From: Lacrimispora amygdalina
Lineage (GTDB): Bacteria; Bacillota; Clostridia; Lachnospirales; Lachnospiraceae
NCBI RefSeq assembly: GCF_003432035.1
Contig: NZ_QOHO01000023.1
Location: 1 to 64,000, forward strand
DNA length: 64,000 bases
Direction: 5' to 3'
Under the pieces are notes generated by a model that was given only the letters and a program-made list of their open reading frames with translations, ran no database searches and was not told where the DNA came from. This document shows positions 44,484-55,382 of this stretch, piece by piece; the stretch's first letter is position 1, and each line of letters begins with the position of its first letter. A program made the position numbers and the translations under genes.

Positions 44484-45044
44484 TTACTGAACCCATGCCC
44501 CGTCAGCTCCAACCTTATATCCATCAGGTGTGACCGTATTAAGAAGAAGTCTGCCCAGTGTTCCGTCAGACATGGTGTTAAAATAATATGCCTTTTTGTC
44601 AATCAGCTGCCAGCCGGTTCTCATGGCGCCAAGCATTCCGTCATCAACCGGATTTAAATAATACTTCCCGCCGTTCTGGTCCGTATACCAGCCTGTAACC
44701 ATGTGTCCCCCCTGATCAAAACGGTACCATCTGCCGTCTATATATTTCCAGCAGTCAGAAGGCCATGTACCGTCACTGTACTGAAACCACCAGCCTGCAG
44801 GGCTGTAGTACCACCCTCTTCCTGAGCTTCGGTTTCCCGGGCCATCATCGTCCTCCTCCTCGTCATCCCAGAAATCAAAATAATCACTGGAATTACCAGG
44901 TCCGCCAATTGTCGTACCGGAACCATTCCAGCCCGGAAAATTTCTGGCGGTCTGTCCATTATCTGCCAATGCATTCATGGACAGCAGGATTATCATTCCT
45001 GACAAGGCCGCTGCCCATAAAAGTTTTTTACTTACCCCGTTCAT
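44484..45044 (-). CDS. Secreted protein with cell-wall-binding repeats
   Basis: A 186-residue exported protein: signal peptide (about 1-28, 'ALADNG' cleavage), an acidic Gly/Asn/Asp linker with a DDEEEDDDG stretch, then three to four Trp/Tyr-rich cell-wall-binding (CW_1, choline-binding-like) repeats such as 'GWYYSPAGWWFQYSDG' and 'WYTDQNGGKYYLNP'. No catalytic domain is present, so it is a wall-attached or decoy protein. ATG 45044 follows GGGGG. The same repeat class ends the amidase at 58.3-59.2 kb. Confidence 0.85.
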   Translation of the reverse strand: MNGVSKKLLWAAALSGMIILLSMNALADNGQTARNFPGWNGSGTTIGGPGNSSDYFDFWDDEEEDDDGPGNRSSGRGWYYSPAGWWFQYSDGTWPSDCWKYIDGRWYRFDQGGHMVTGWYTDQNGGKYYLNPVDDGMLGAMRTGWQLIDKKAYYFNTMSDGTLGRLLLNTVTPDGYKVGADGAWVQ

Positions 45045-45082
45045 ACCTTCCCCCTTCTCTGAGACATGTACTTTCAAAGGCT

Positions 45083-46216
45083 TTATTTGAAAAGTCCCTT
45101 CTTTTTATGTTTATCACTGTCTGCATTACCATTCATTGCATCATCAAAATTCTTCAATGCTTCTTTTTGTGTCTCAGTCAGGCGCTCAGGGACTGAAACA
45201 ACAAGTGTGACATAGTGATCACCTCTGACAGCACGGTTACGCAGGGTAGGAACACCCTTTCCTTTTAAGCGCACCTTGGTATCTGTCTGGGTTCCTGCTT
45301 TTACTTCGTATTCCACATCGCCGTCTACCGTTTTTATCAGAATGGTGCCGCCAAGCGCCGCTTTTGCAAAAGAAATGGGTACAGTTGAAAAAATGCTGGT
45401 ATCCTGACGTTTAAATATGGGGTGATTGGATACCACTGCCTCAACCAGAAGGTCTCCCCTCTCTCCGCCGTTGCTTCCAGGCTCACCTGCTCCCGCCAGA
45501 CGGACAGACTGTCCGTTGTCAATTCCTGCCGGAACGGTAACCTTAATTTTCTTTCTTCTGGTAATATATCCTGTTCCATAGCAGTCCGGGCACTTCTCCT
45601 TAATGACCTTGCCGGTACCGCCGCAGTCCGGGCAGGTCTGTACATTCTGTATCTGACCAAAGAAAGACTGCTGGGTGTACATGATCTTGCCTTTTCCGTT
45701 ACATTTGGGGCAGGTTACCGGTGATGTTCCCGCTTTTGCACCGCTTCCATGACAGGAAGCGCACTCTTCCTTAAAATTGATCTCAATCTCCCGCTCGCAG
45801 CCGAAAATTGCTTCTTCGAAGCTGATACGGATACTGGTTCTTAAGTTGGCTCCCTTTAATGGACCGTTATACTGGGCGCTTCTTCTTCCGCCGCCAAAGA
45901 TATCTCCGAAAATATCCCCGAAAATATCCCCCATATCCGAACCATTAAAATCGAAGCCGCCAAAACCGCCTGCTCCGCCGGTTCCGTCAAATGCAGCAGA
46001 ACCAAACTGGTCATACTGACGTCTCTTATCCGGATCACTTAAAACACTGTAAGCTTCGGAGGCCTGTTTGAATTTTTCAGCAGCGGCAGCATCTCCAGGG
46101 TTCGTATCCGGATGGTATTTTTTAGCCAATGCGCGATAGGCCTTCTTAAGTGCTGCATCATCTGCATCTTTGGAAACGCCAAGGATTTCATAATAATCTT
46201 TTTTACTTTCTGCCAT
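45083..46216 (-). CDS. dnaJ: Chaperone DnaJ
   Basis: DnaK co-chaperone of 377 residues. J domain with HPD ('[11 protein letters not shown]', about 35), Gly/Phe-rich linker (about 75-115), four CxxCxGxG zinc repeats ([32 protein letters not shown]) and the C-terminal substrate domain. ATG 46216 with AGAGG is chosen over the one six codons upstream. It is last in the hrcA-grpE-dnaK-dnaJ operon, 99 bases after dnaK. Confidence 0.97.
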   Translation of the reverse strand: MAESKKDYYEILGVSKDADDAALKKAYRALAKKYHPDTNPGDAAAAEKFKQASEAYSVLSDPDKRRQYDQFGSAAFDGTGGAGGFGGFDFNGSDMGDIFGDIFGDIFGGGRRSAQYNGPLKGANLRTSIRISFEEAIFGCEREIEINFKEECASCHGSGAKAGTSPVTCPKCNGKGKIMYTQQSFFGQIQNVQTCPDCGGTGKVIKEKCPDCYGTGYITRRKKIKVTVPAGIDNGQSVRLAGAGEPGSNGGERGDLLVEAVVSNHPIFKRQDTSIFSTVPISFAKAALGGTILIKTVDGDVEYEVKAGTQTDTKVRLKGKGVPTLRNRAVRGDHYVTLVVSVPERLTETQKEALKNFDDAMNGNADSDKHKKKGLFK

Positions 46217-46315
46217 CTTAGGTCTACCTCTCATAATTGTAAGGAATTTATTCCTGCGGAAAAAGTGCTGTATTCCTACAACACTTTCTCCAAAGTCCTG
46301 TCAACCGACTTATTA

Positions 46316-48193
<1,878 letters not shown>

Positions 48194-48235
48194 CTATTTT
48201 ATAAACAAAATTGTGAGAGTTTCTGATTTATTTTA

Positions 48236-48892
48236 TTAATTAGCTACCTGAACCATGGAGTGCCTTACCACGGTATCCCGATAGGTATAACCTTTTTGAA
48301 GTTCCTGGGAAACTACATTCTCACCAAGAGAATCATCTTCCACATGCATTACCGCATTGTGGTAGTTTGGGTCAAAGGGCATTCCAACCGCTTCAATCGG
48401 CTTAACCCCTGCCTCTTCCAGTGTTTTCATCAGCTGTTTATAGATCTTCTCCATTCCGTCGGCGAAAGGTGATTCCTTTTCTTCTTCCGGAATTGCTGCG
48501 AGGCCCCGTTCAAAATTATCAACTATGGGAAGGATTCTCTCTATAATATCCTTTGCCCCGATTTCAAACATGGCGGATTTTTCTTTTTCGGTACGTTTTC
48601 TAAAATTATCAAATTCAGCCATGGATCTTTGAAGACGGTCTGTGAGTTCCTCTATCTTCTCGTCCTTTGGATCCTTCTTTTCTTTCTTTTTACCGAAGAA
48701 GCCCTTTTTGCCCGGTTCTTCTTTTGCATCGTCCTCAGACTGTGTCACCTCATCTGATTCCTGTTCTTCCTGTGAAGATTCTTCATTACAGCCGCAAGTT
48801 TCTTCTATCTCTTTTTCAGAGGAAACGCCGTCTTCCTGATTCATCGTTTCTTCTGTCAGCTTCCCGTCTGTTTTAACATCTTCCATGCTCAA
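48236..48892 (-). CDS. grpE: Nucleotide exchange factor GrpE
   Basis: Releases ADP from DnaK. The long acidic N-terminus (about 1-75, many Glu/Gln/Ser and a Lys-rich stretch) precedes the coiled-coil 'LQRSMAEFDNFRKRTEKEKS' and the C-terminal 'FDPNYHNAVMHVEDDSLGENVVSQELQKGY' beta domain. The start is unsure: TTG 48892 has AAGGG at good distance, ATG 48886 is two codons on, and GTG 48907 overlaps the hrcA stop by four bases (GTGA). Confidence 0.92.
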   Translation of the reverse strand: MSMEDVKTDGKLTEETMNQEDGVSSEKEIEETCGCNEESSQEEQESDEVTQSEDDAKEEPGKKGFFGKKKEKKDPKDEKIEELTDRLQRSMAEFDNFRKRTEKEKSAMFEIGAKDIIERILPIVDNFERGLAAIPEEEKESPFADGMEKIYKQLMKTLEEAGVKPIEAVGMPFDPNYHNAVMHVEDDSLGENVVSQELQKGYTYRDTVVRHSMVQVAN

Positions 48893-48903
48893 TATTCTAC
48901 CCT

Positions 48904-49953
48904 TCACCTTTCATCTTTTTTCAAAATGGTATCCAGCTGGGTCATTAAGTTTCTCAGCGTATTCAATACCTTTTCATAATCCATTCGCTTGGGGCCGATA
49001 ATGCCAATGGTTCCCCTTAAGCCTTCCCCAAGTTCATAGTTAGCGGTAACAATGCTGCAGTCCTTCATCGTCTGAACAGGTGCTTCATCTCCGATGTACA
49101 CCTGGATTCCGGAACTGCTTTCCGAATTATTTACATCATCCACCAGTTCCTGAAGAAGCTCCTTCTGCTCCAGCGCACCAATTAACTGACTTGCTTTTTC
49201 CCCGTCACTTAACTCAGGGTATTTGAAAATGTTGGTTGCACCGCTGGTATAAATCTGAAGATCTTCATCATCGGCTCTTATGGCTGCCGCCACCTCCGAT
49301 AAAACCCGGTCAACCACTTCACTGTGGGGACCTGCCTGGGTCTTCAGTCTGCTGATCACTTCTAAGTTAATTTCTTCTATTGAAAGCCCGTTTAAAGCAT
49401 TATTTAATAGAATGTTAAGATTCAAAAGCCCTTCGTCATTCAGTTCCGAACGAATAGGGATTATGGTGTTCTTTATGATATTGCCTTCCACCACAATTAC
49501 CACAAGCAGTTTTCCCTCATCAACCTTGGACAGCTGGATAAACTTTAACTTGTTATGATGGTACTGGGGCGCACTGATCATGGCTGCATAATTGGTATTC
49601 TGGGCAAGCAGCTTTGCTACCTGCTTGAGGAGAAGCTCTACCCTGTCCACACGCTTTAACATTAAATCCTTAATCTCTGTAAACTCATCTTCCTTTTCCT
49701 GAAGAATCTTATTCACGTAGAAGCGGTATCCCTTGTCGGATGGTATCCTTCCTGCAGAAGTATGGGGCTGCATAATGTAACCCATCTCTTCCAGATCAGA
49801 CATCTCATTGCGGATGGTGGCGGAACTTAAATTCAAGTCCGTATATTTAGAAATCGTACGGGAACCTACCGGCTCTCCTGTTTCCAGATAAGTTTTAATA
49901 ATTGCTTTTAAAATAATGATCTTCCGCTCATCAAGCTGATCCTTATCATCCAA
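48904..49953 (-). CDS. hrcA: Heat-inducible transcription repressor HrcA
   Basis: A 349-residue repressor of class I heat-shock genes: winged helix ('LDERKIIILKAIIKTYLETGEPVGSRTISKY...LSSATIRNEMSDLEEMGYI') and a GAF-like domain. It binds the CIRCE element found just upstream of its own gene and needs GroEL for activity. The start is TTG at 49953, nine bases from AAGGAG. Confidence 0.95.
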   Translation of the reverse strand: MDDKDQLDERKIIILKAIIKTYLETGEPVGSRTISKYTDLNLSSATIRNEMSDLEEMGYIMQPHTSAGRIPSDKGYRFYVNKILQEKEDEFTEIKDLMLKRVDRVELLLKQVAKLLAQNTNYAAMISAPQYHHNKLKFIQLSKVDEGKLLVVIVVEGNIIKNTIIPIRSELNDEGLLNLNILLNNALNGLSIEEINLEVISRLKTQAGPHSEVVDRVLSEVAAAIRADDEDLQIYTSGATNIFKYPELSDGEKASQLIGALEQKELLQELVDDVNNSESSSGIQVYIGDEAPVQTMKDCSIVTANYELGEGLRGTIGIIGPKRMDYEKVLNTLRNLMTQLDTILKKDER

Positions 49954-49981
49954 ACTGCCACGCTCCTTTCAGAGGTATTTG

Positions 49982-50008
49982 TTAGCACTCAACGTTTAGG
50001 AGTGCTAA
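49982..50008. promoter_or_regulatory. CIRCE operator (HrcA binding site)
   Basis: TTAGCACTC, nine bases, GAGTGCTAA: a perfect consensus CIRCE inverted repeat. It lies eight bases after the predicted transcription start of the hrcA operon, in the 5' untranslated region. Confidence 0.98.
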
Positions 50009-50022
50009 CATCTTCTTTTCAT

Positions 50023-50051
50023 AATATATTCTTTTTTTCTACATTTGTCAA
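50023..50051 (-). promoter_or_regulatory. Sigma-A promoter of the hrcA-grpE-dnaK-dnaJ operon
   Basis: Reverse strand TTGACA (50051-50046), 17 bp, TATATT (50028-50023). It is directly upstream of the CIRCE element. Confidence 0.85.
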
Positions 50052-50149
50052 TACATTCCTGAAAATTTTTAAATGAAGTTTTTGTTACCTGCATGTACAT
50101 TTTATATCAATTTTCTATCAAATATTACAAAGCCTGTGACATTTTTTTC

Positions 50150-50177
50150 TTGACTTTTAACACTTTTGTAATATAAT
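50150..50177 (+). promoter_or_regulatory. Predicted promoter of the first 3D-domain gene
   Basis: TTGACT (50150-50155), 16 bp, TATAAT (50172-50177); GCGAGG-like SD before ATG 50219. Confidence 0.75.
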
Positions 50178-50218
50178 GGTAATTGATACACCATAACAAC
50201 ACGATTGCGAGGTAAATC

Positions 50219-50791
50219 ATGATTAGTTTTTTAAGACGAATTCAGGTCACTGGATTTCTGACACTCCTTTGTATTCTGCTGTTATCCACTACTGCAATGG
50301 CTGCCCAGACGGCTGAAAGCCAAGGTACAGCAAACCAACAGTCCTGGAGTGTTGAAACGGATAACCAAATGAAAAAGAACGGCACCGGAACGGTTGCTAC
50401 TGCAAGCGAAGCCACGATGAGTGACGAGGTAGGACCGGGCATAGAGAAGAAAGTACAGCCACAGCCAGAAGAAAAAGCACCCACAGGTCCTGTTTACGAA
50501 AGAGGCGCATCTCTCGGAATATTCTCTGCAACAGCCTACTGCCCCAGCAGCTCAGGAAGACAGCAGAAGACTTACTCCGGCACGATCCCACAGCCGCTGC
50601 ACACACTGTCTGCAGATCTTACTATTCTGCCACTTGGAACAAAAGTCATGATTGACGGAGTTATTTATACTGTAGAAGATACCGGAAGCGGTATCAGAGG
50701 AAAGAAAGTGGATATCTATTTTGGAAGCCGTGGTGAAGCTCTGGCTTTTGGAAGACAGTCAAAAGAGATATTTGCTGTAGTAGAGAGATAA
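50219..50791 (+). CDS. Secreted 3D-domain protein 1
   Basis: A 190-residue exported protein: signal peptide (about 1-29, 'AMAAQ'), a low-complexity linker (30-95) and a C-terminal 3D domain (about 98-190) with the three Asp in 'SADLTILPLG', 'TVEDTGSGI' and 'KKVDIYF'. 3D domains are the double-psi barrels of MltA and of Firmicute YocH/YuiC-like muralytic or resuscitation proteins, so cell-wall cleavage is likely. It has no LysM or SH3 domain. Own promoter and terminator; a related protein follows. Confidence 0.85.
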   Translation: MISFLRRIQVTGFLTLLCILLLSTTAMAAQTAESQGTANQQSWSVETDNQMKKNGTGTVATASEATMSDEVGPGIEKKVQPQPEEKAPTGPVYERGASLGIFSATAYCPSSSGRQQKTYSGTIPQPLHTLSADLTILPLGTKVMIDGVIYTVEDTGSGIRGKKVDIYFGSRGEALAFGRQSKEIFAVVER

Positions 50792-50810
50792 TAAAAACCA
50801 TCCATATACA

Positions 50811-50850
50811 CTGCCGGAAAGCGGAAGAACCGCTTTCCGGCAGTTTTTTT
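50811..50850 (+). terminator. Terminator of 3D-domain gene 1
   Basis: CTGCCGGAAAGCGG and CCGCTTTCCGGCAG form a perfect 14-bp stem with a five-base loop, followed by seven T. Confidence 0.95.
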
Positions 50851-50891
50851 GTGCAGCGAAAGGTGTGGCGGGACGAAATCGCCATAAAAAC

Positions 50892-50919
50892 TTGACAAAT
50901 ATGGAAAAAAGTGTAAAAT
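50892..50919 (+). promoter_or_regulatory. Predicted promoter of the second 3D-domain gene
   Basis: TTGACA (50892-50897), 16 bp, TAAAAT (50914-50919). The leader to ATG 51018 is about 90 bases, AT-rich, without a known riboswitch fold that I can recognise. Confidence 0.7.
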
Positions 50920-51017
50920 AATTACTTGTACCTCATTTATTACAAATCTGTTACATATATTTATATTGTATTAAATTGTATGTACTTTTTGTAAAAAAGA
51001 AAGGAAGGAATTATTAC

Positions 51018-51728
51018 ATGATAAGAACAAAGGAAATCCAATGGTTCTTCGGAACATTACTAATGATAGCATTACTTACAGCAGCACCCACCCCTGTTCT
51101 TGCCGGACAGACTCCGGGAATTATAGACGGTGCAGATGAAACCAGTGTCAGGGGCTGGGCATGGAACAGCTCTGATCCGTCTTCTACGGAAGAGGTGAAA
51201 GTCATCATTACAAGCCAGACAGCCGGAACTGTTGTAGGCGAGCTGACCACTTCTGCTTCGAAATACAGAAAGGATTTAGCTGATCAGGGCACAGGCACAG
51301 GAAATTATGGCTTTGAAGTATCTGTACCCTGGAGCAGCTACGGCGACGGCTCTTATCTTGTAGAAGCTTATGCCGGCGGACAGAAACTTTCCGGTTCCAG
51401 AGTATACGGTACTGGTTCCTTTGCTTCCGCGACAGGTCTTCGTTCCCTTGGAATTTTCAGAACCACCGCCTACTGCCCCTGCAGAAGCTGTTCCGGAAGA
51501 TGGGGAGGACGCACCAGCACCGGTACGGTGGCAACGGCAGGACATACCATTTCCGTTGATCCCAGAGTGATTCCTTATGGAACCCGTCTCATGATCGGCG
51601 GAGTGATTTACACGGCGGAGGACTGCGGAGGCGGTGTAAAAGGGAATCATATCGATATCTTCTTCAATACCCATGGAGAGACCCGTGCTTATGGAACCAG
51701 AAATATGGAGGTTTTTCTGGTTCAGTAA
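51018..51728 (+). CDS. Secreted 3D-domain protein 2
   Basis: A 236-residue exported protein: signal peptide (about 1-30, 'VLAGQ'), a beta-sandwich-like domain of about 95 residues ('GIIDGADETSVRGWAWNSSDP...YLVEAYAGGQ') and a C-terminal 3D domain with Asp in 'SVDPRVIPYG', 'TAEDCGGGV' and 'NHIDIFF' and an extra CPCRSC pair. Probably a muralytic enzyme. ATG 51018 follows AAGGAAGG; the frame is open 14 codons further. Two adjacent 3D genes with separate promoters suggest duplication with different regulation. Confidence 0.85.
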   Translation: MIRTKEIQWFFGTLLMIALLTAAPTPVLAGQTPGIIDGADETSVRGWAWNSSDPSSTEEVKVIITSQTAGTVVGELTTSASKYRKDLADQGTGTGNYGFEVSVPWSSYGDGSYLVEAYAGGQKLSGSRVYGTGSFASATGLRSLGIFRTTAYCPCRSCSGRWGGRTSTGTVATAGHTISVDPRVIPYGTRLMIGGVIYTAEDCGGGVKGNHIDIFFNTHGETRAYGTRNMEVFLVQ

Positions 51729-51754
51729 CAAAATCCCTGATGTGGTACAAAAAA

Positions 51755-51796
51755 GGTCTGCAAAGAGAGAATAAATTCCTACTCTCCTTGCAGACC
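51755..51796 (-). terminator. Bidirectional terminator between 3D gene 2 and hemW
   Basis: GGTCTGCAAaGAGAG and CTCTCcTTGCAGACC pair over about 15 bp; leftward it is followed by TTTTTT, the best T run, so it mainly ends hemW. Confidence 0.85.
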
Positions 51797-51802
51797 CTTC
51801 TG

Positions 51803-53017
51803 TTACATCAAAAACTGACTCATAACGTAATTACTGATATCAATACCCCGTTCCGTCAGCCGGTAGAATCCTTCTTTCAACTCCAGCAGGCCTTCCCGCT
51901 CCAGTTTATCAAGAACAGGTCCATACACATGACGAATATTCTGACCGAAGCTGCTGACAAATCCGTGGGCAGATACCCCTTCTATCAGACGGAGTCCCAG
52001 AAACATATACTCTTCCATCTTTTCTTCCATGGTAAGCCGTTCAAACTCCTGCCTTAAAAGTTTGTCAAATTCTTCTTTTCTTTCAAATCCGCCATTTTTA
52101 TACTCCTGATAACTGGCTGTATTGTGAAAACGGCAGCCATTCATATAGGAAGAAGAACCAAGCCCCAGACCTAAGTATTCGGTTCCCGTCCAGTAGCCGA
52201 TATTATGCCTGCACTCATATCCCTTTCTGGAATAATTGGATATTTCGTACCGCTCATATCCCTGTTCTTTTAAAAACTCTCTGGTCAGGTAATACATCTC
52301 CCTCTCCAGGTCCTCGTCAGGGAGGTCCGGAAGAGACATGAGACGCCTCCGTTCCTCTCTTGTCATGGAATCATTGTCCATTTCCACATGCTCTCCGTAA
52401 CGGTCATAAAAAGGAGTTCCCTCCTCTACAATGAGGCTGTAAGCCGATATGTGCTCCGGCTTTAACATGGTAACCTTCTTTAAGGTGTTCTTCCATGATT
52501 CCACCGTCTGTCCCGGAATTGCTGAAATCAAATCCACATTTACATTGTCAAAACCCGCCATGCGGACTCTCTGATAGCTTTTTAAGAATTCATCGTAGGT
52601 GTGTATTCTGCCCAGATAGTTCAGTTCCTTATCATCAGCGGACTGAAGTCCCATACTGATCCGGTTCACTCCCTCACTTTTATACTGAACAAGTGCCTCA
52701 GAAGTGACCGTTCCCGGATTGGCCTCCAATGTAATTTCCGCTTCCGGCTGGATATCAAACTGACTGTTTAATGCTTCGAGAATAGCGGTCATCTGATTTA
52801 TTTCCAGAATAGAGGGCGTCCCGCCCCCGATAAAAATACTGATGACCTGGTATTCTCCGGCGTATGCACTCTGGTATTTTATCTCTTCCAGCAGCTTTTG
52901 CGTATATTCCTGCTGCATCTGTCTGTTTCCGGGAAACGATAAGAAATCACAGTAAGCGCATTTACGTGCACAAAATGGAATATGCACATAAATCTCCAAA
53001 TTTTTTTTATTCATCAT
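51803..53017 (-). CDS. hemW: Radical SAM heme chaperone HemW
   Basis: A 404-residue radical SAM protein with CxxxCxxC in '[12 protein letters not shown]' (about 16-23), '[12 protein letters not shown]' and the C-terminal HemN-like domain. HemW binds heme and inserts it into respiratory enzymes; it is not the coproporphyrinogen oxidase with which it is confused. It overlaps the end of lepA by 11 bases, a common order in Firmicutes. Start at 53017 or the next ATG. Confidence 0.93.
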   Translation of the reverse strand: MMNKKNLEIYVHIPFCARKCAYCDFLSFPGNRQMQQEYTQKLLEEIKYQSAYAGEYQVISIFIGGGTPSILEINQMTAILEALNSQFDIQPEAEITLEANPGTVTSEALVQYKSEGVNRISMGLQSADDKELNYLGRIHTYDEFLKSYQRVRMAGFDNVNVDLISAIPGQTVESWKNTLKKVTMLKPEHISAYSLIVEEGTPFYDRYGEHVEMDNDSMTREERRRLMSLPDLPDEDLEREMYYLTREFLKEQGYERYEISNYSRKGYECRHNIGYWTGTEYLGLGLGSSSYMNGCRFHNTASYQEYKNGGFERKEEFDKLLRQEFERLTMEEKMEEYMFLGLRLIEGVSAHGFVSSFGQNIRHVYGPVLDKLEREGLLELKEGFYRLTERGIDISNYVMSQFLM

Positions 53018-54821
53018 CTAATTTCAGTACGCTCATAAATGCCTTCTGCGGTATCTCAACGTTACCGACCTGGCGCATACGTTTTTTACCTTCTTTCTGC
53101 TTTTCAAGAAGTTTCTTCTTACGTGAAATATCACCGCCGTAGCATTTGGCAAGTACATCTTTTCTCATGGCTTTTACTGTCTCACGGGCAATGATCTTGC
53201 CTCCGATGGCTGCCTGTATGGGAATTTCAAAGAGCTGTCTGGGAATCTCATCCTTTAGCTTCTCACACATTCTTCTGCCGCGTTCATAGGCGGATTCTGC
53301 ATGGACAATAAAGGAAAGGGCATCCACTTCTTCTTTGTTGACTAAAATGTCCAGCTTCACTAACTCAGACTTCTCATAGCCTTTCAGTTCGTAGTCAAAG
53401 GATGCATATCCTCTGGATCGGGATTTGAGCGCATCAAAGAAGTCATAAATGATTTCATTCAGCGGAAGCTCATATTTTAACAATGCTCTGGTAGCTTCCA
53501 TATATTCCATTCCAAGATAAACACCCCGGCGTTCCTGACAAAGCTTCATAATGGCTCCTACAAACTCAGTAGTCACCATAATCTCTGCGCTGACAATGGG
53601 CTCTTCCATATATTCAATCTCAGTCGGATCAGGCAGATTAGAGGGATTGGTCAGTTCCAGCTTCTCCCCGTTCTTTTTGTATACATGATAGACCACGCCA
53701 GGAGCAGTGGTCACAAGATCTAAATTATATTCCCGTTCGAGACGCTCCTGAATTACCTCCAGGTGAAGAAGTCCTAAAAATCCGCAGCGGAAACCAAAGC
53801 CAAGGGCGAGTGACGTCTCCGGTTCAAAGAATAAGGAAGCGTCGTTAAGCTGAAGCTTCTCTAACGCATCTCGCAGGTCATTATAACGGGCTCCGTCTGC
53901 CGGATACAAACCGCAGTACACCATAGAGGTTACTTTTTTATAACCTGGCAGAGCCGATTTGCATGGCCTGTCTGCATGGGTAATGGTATCACCCACTGCT
54001 GTATCCTTCACGTTCTTGATGCTGGCGGTTAAATATCCAACCATACCGGCAGATAATTCTTCACAGGGTAAAAACTGGCCTGCACCGAAATATCCGACTT
54101 CCACCACCTCTTCCACCGCACCGGTGGCCATCATGCGTACTTTATCCCCTTTTCGTACCGTTCCTTCCTTAACACGGAAAAATACGATAACGCCCTTGTA
54201 GGAATCGTAAAGGGAATCAAAGATCAGGGCCTGGAGCGGAGCGTCCGGATCGCCGGCAGGAGCCGGAATTTTCTCAACGATTGCTTCCAGCACCGCTTCT
54301 ACATTCAGCCCGGTCTTGGCTGAGATTCTGGGTGCATCATGGGCTTCAATGCCGATAACATCTTCAATCTCCTCAACCACACGTTCCGGCTCTGCACTGG
54401 GAAGGTCGATTTTATTCAGAACCGGAAATACATCCAGATCGTGGTCCAGTGCCATATAAACGTTTGCAAGTGTCTGGGCCTCAATTCCCTGGGAGGCATC
54501 CACTACCAAAACAGCGCCGTCACACGCTGCCAGACTTCTTGAAACTTCATAATTAAAGTCAACATGACCCGGTGTATCAATCATGTTAAATATATATTCC
54601 TGTCCGTCATTTGCCTTATAAACAGTACGAACTGCCTGGGCCTTGATGGTAATCCCACGCTCCCGTTCAAGATCCATATTATCAAGGACCTGCGCCTGCA
54701 TCTCTCTGCTGGTAAGAAGCCCTGTTTTCTCTATAATCCGGTCTGCAAGTGTCGATTTTCCATGATCAATATGCGCAATAATGCAAAAATTACGTATTCT
54801 ATTCTGCTGGGCAGCTGCCAT
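53007..54821 (-). CDS. lepA: Elongation factor 4 (LepA)
   Basis: Ribosomal back-translocase/initiation GTPase of 604 residues. G1 AHIDHGKST (about 17-25), '[10 protein letters not shown]' G2, DTPGHVD G3, NKIDLP G4, and the LepA-specific C-terminal domain ending in '[27 protein letters not shown]'. Adjacent to hemW as usual. Confidence 0.97.
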   Translation of the reverse strand: MAAAQQNRIRNFCIIAHIDHGKSTLADRIIEKTGLLTSREMQAQVLDNMDLERERGITIKAQAVRTVYKANDGQEYIFNMIDTPGHVDFNYEVSRSLAACDGAVLVVDASQGIEAQTLANVYMALDHDLDVFPVLNKIDLPSAEPERVVEEIEDVIGIEAHDAPRISAKTGLNVEAVLEAIVEKIPAPAGDPDAPLQALIFDSLYDSYKGVIVFFRVKEGTVRKGDKVRMMATGAVEEVVEVGYFGAGQFLPCEELSAGMVGYLTASIKNVKDTAVGDTITHADRPCKSALPGYKKVTSMVYCGLYPADGARYNDLRDALEKLQLNDASLFFEPETSLALGFGFRCGFLGLLHLEVIQERLEREYNLDLVTTAPGVVYHVYKKNGEKLELTNPSNLPDPTEIEYMEEPIVSAEIMVTTEFVGAIMKLCQERRGVYLGMEYMEATRALLKYELPLNEIIYDFFDALKSRSRGYASFDYELKGYEKSELVKLDILVNKEEVDALSFIVHAESAYERGRRMCEKLKDEIPRQLFEIPIQAAIGGKIIARETVKAMRKDVLAKCYGGDISRKKKLLEKQKEGKKRMRQVGNVEIPQKAFMSVLKLDDE

Positions 54822-54932
54822 AAAGTATAATCCTCTTTTCTGATGTTTCTAATGTCTTCAAATATACCATTAAAATTACCGGTTGTCCACCGGGAAAGCG
54901 TTGAATTACCTTAATCATATTACTATTTTCGC

Positions 54933-54961
54933 TTGCAAATACAGTAAATATGTATTAGAAT
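54933..54961 (+). promoter_or_regulatory. Promoter of a putative antisense (antitoxin) RNA
   Basis: TTGCAA (54933-54938), 17 bp, TAGAAT (54956-54961), pointing towards the 3' end of the opposing 27-codon gene. Transcription would start near 54968. Confidence 0.55.
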
Positions 54962-54967
54962 AATAGT

Positions 54968-55065
54968 AAAGAAACAACCGCCCCAATACAAGGGGTTGGC
55001 CAATAACGATGATAGAAATCCATCCTTGCTACCGTCCAAAGTATACAAGGGTGGTTTTTCTATGC
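54968..55065 (+). ncRNA. Putative type I antitoxin RNA
   Basis: A predicted transcript of about 95 bases starting from the promoter above. It holds a small GC stem (CAAC-CCC/GGG-GTTG, 54975-54998) and a long hairpin (55012-55028 with 55046-55063) followed by the T-rich arm GGTTTTTCTAT. It is complementary to the 3' untranslated part of the toxin mRNA transcribed from the other strand, as in TxpA/RatA-like pairs. Expression is inferred only. Confidence 0.4.
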
Positions 55066-55092
55066 CTGTTTCCAGGTCTTTATAGAAAAACG

Positions 55093-55176
55093 CTACTTAC
55101 AATTATAAAAAATAAAGGTAAGCAATGCTAAAATGAATGTACCAAAGGCCATAAGGTCTTTAAAGTCATATTTCAT
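55093..55176 (-). CDS. Putative holin-like type I toxin (27 aa)
   Basis: A 27-residue hydrophobic peptide starting MKYDFKDLMAFGTF and containing one membrane span (about 9-23) with a short polar tail. GGAGG lies eight bases before ATG 55176 (another ATG at 55182 is too close). The pattern 'MAFGTFILALLTFIF' matches the small 'putative holin-like toxin' family of Firmicutes (AFGTLIVALLTLV-like), which are type I toxins. A promoter-like TTGCGT-17-TACCAT is upstream on the same strand near 55250-55279, and the opposing RNA is described separately. It is too short to appear in usual gene calling. Confidence 0.6.
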   Translation of the reverse strand: MKYDFKDLMAFGTFILALLTFIFYNCK

Positions 55177-55382
55177 TTGCATCACCTCCCATCTATGTAA
55201 TGATGGAAGGCCAACGCCCCTGCAGTGACACGATTGTTCCTTGTACCTATGGTAACATATTCCATTTTACCACGCAATTGTTTTTGTTCTCTTAAGATCA
55301 CATTTGTATAAAAGACTCAAAGCTGGATAAACCTGATAAATAACGGGTTCCCAGCTTTTTTAGTTACCAATATGTATTCTGT

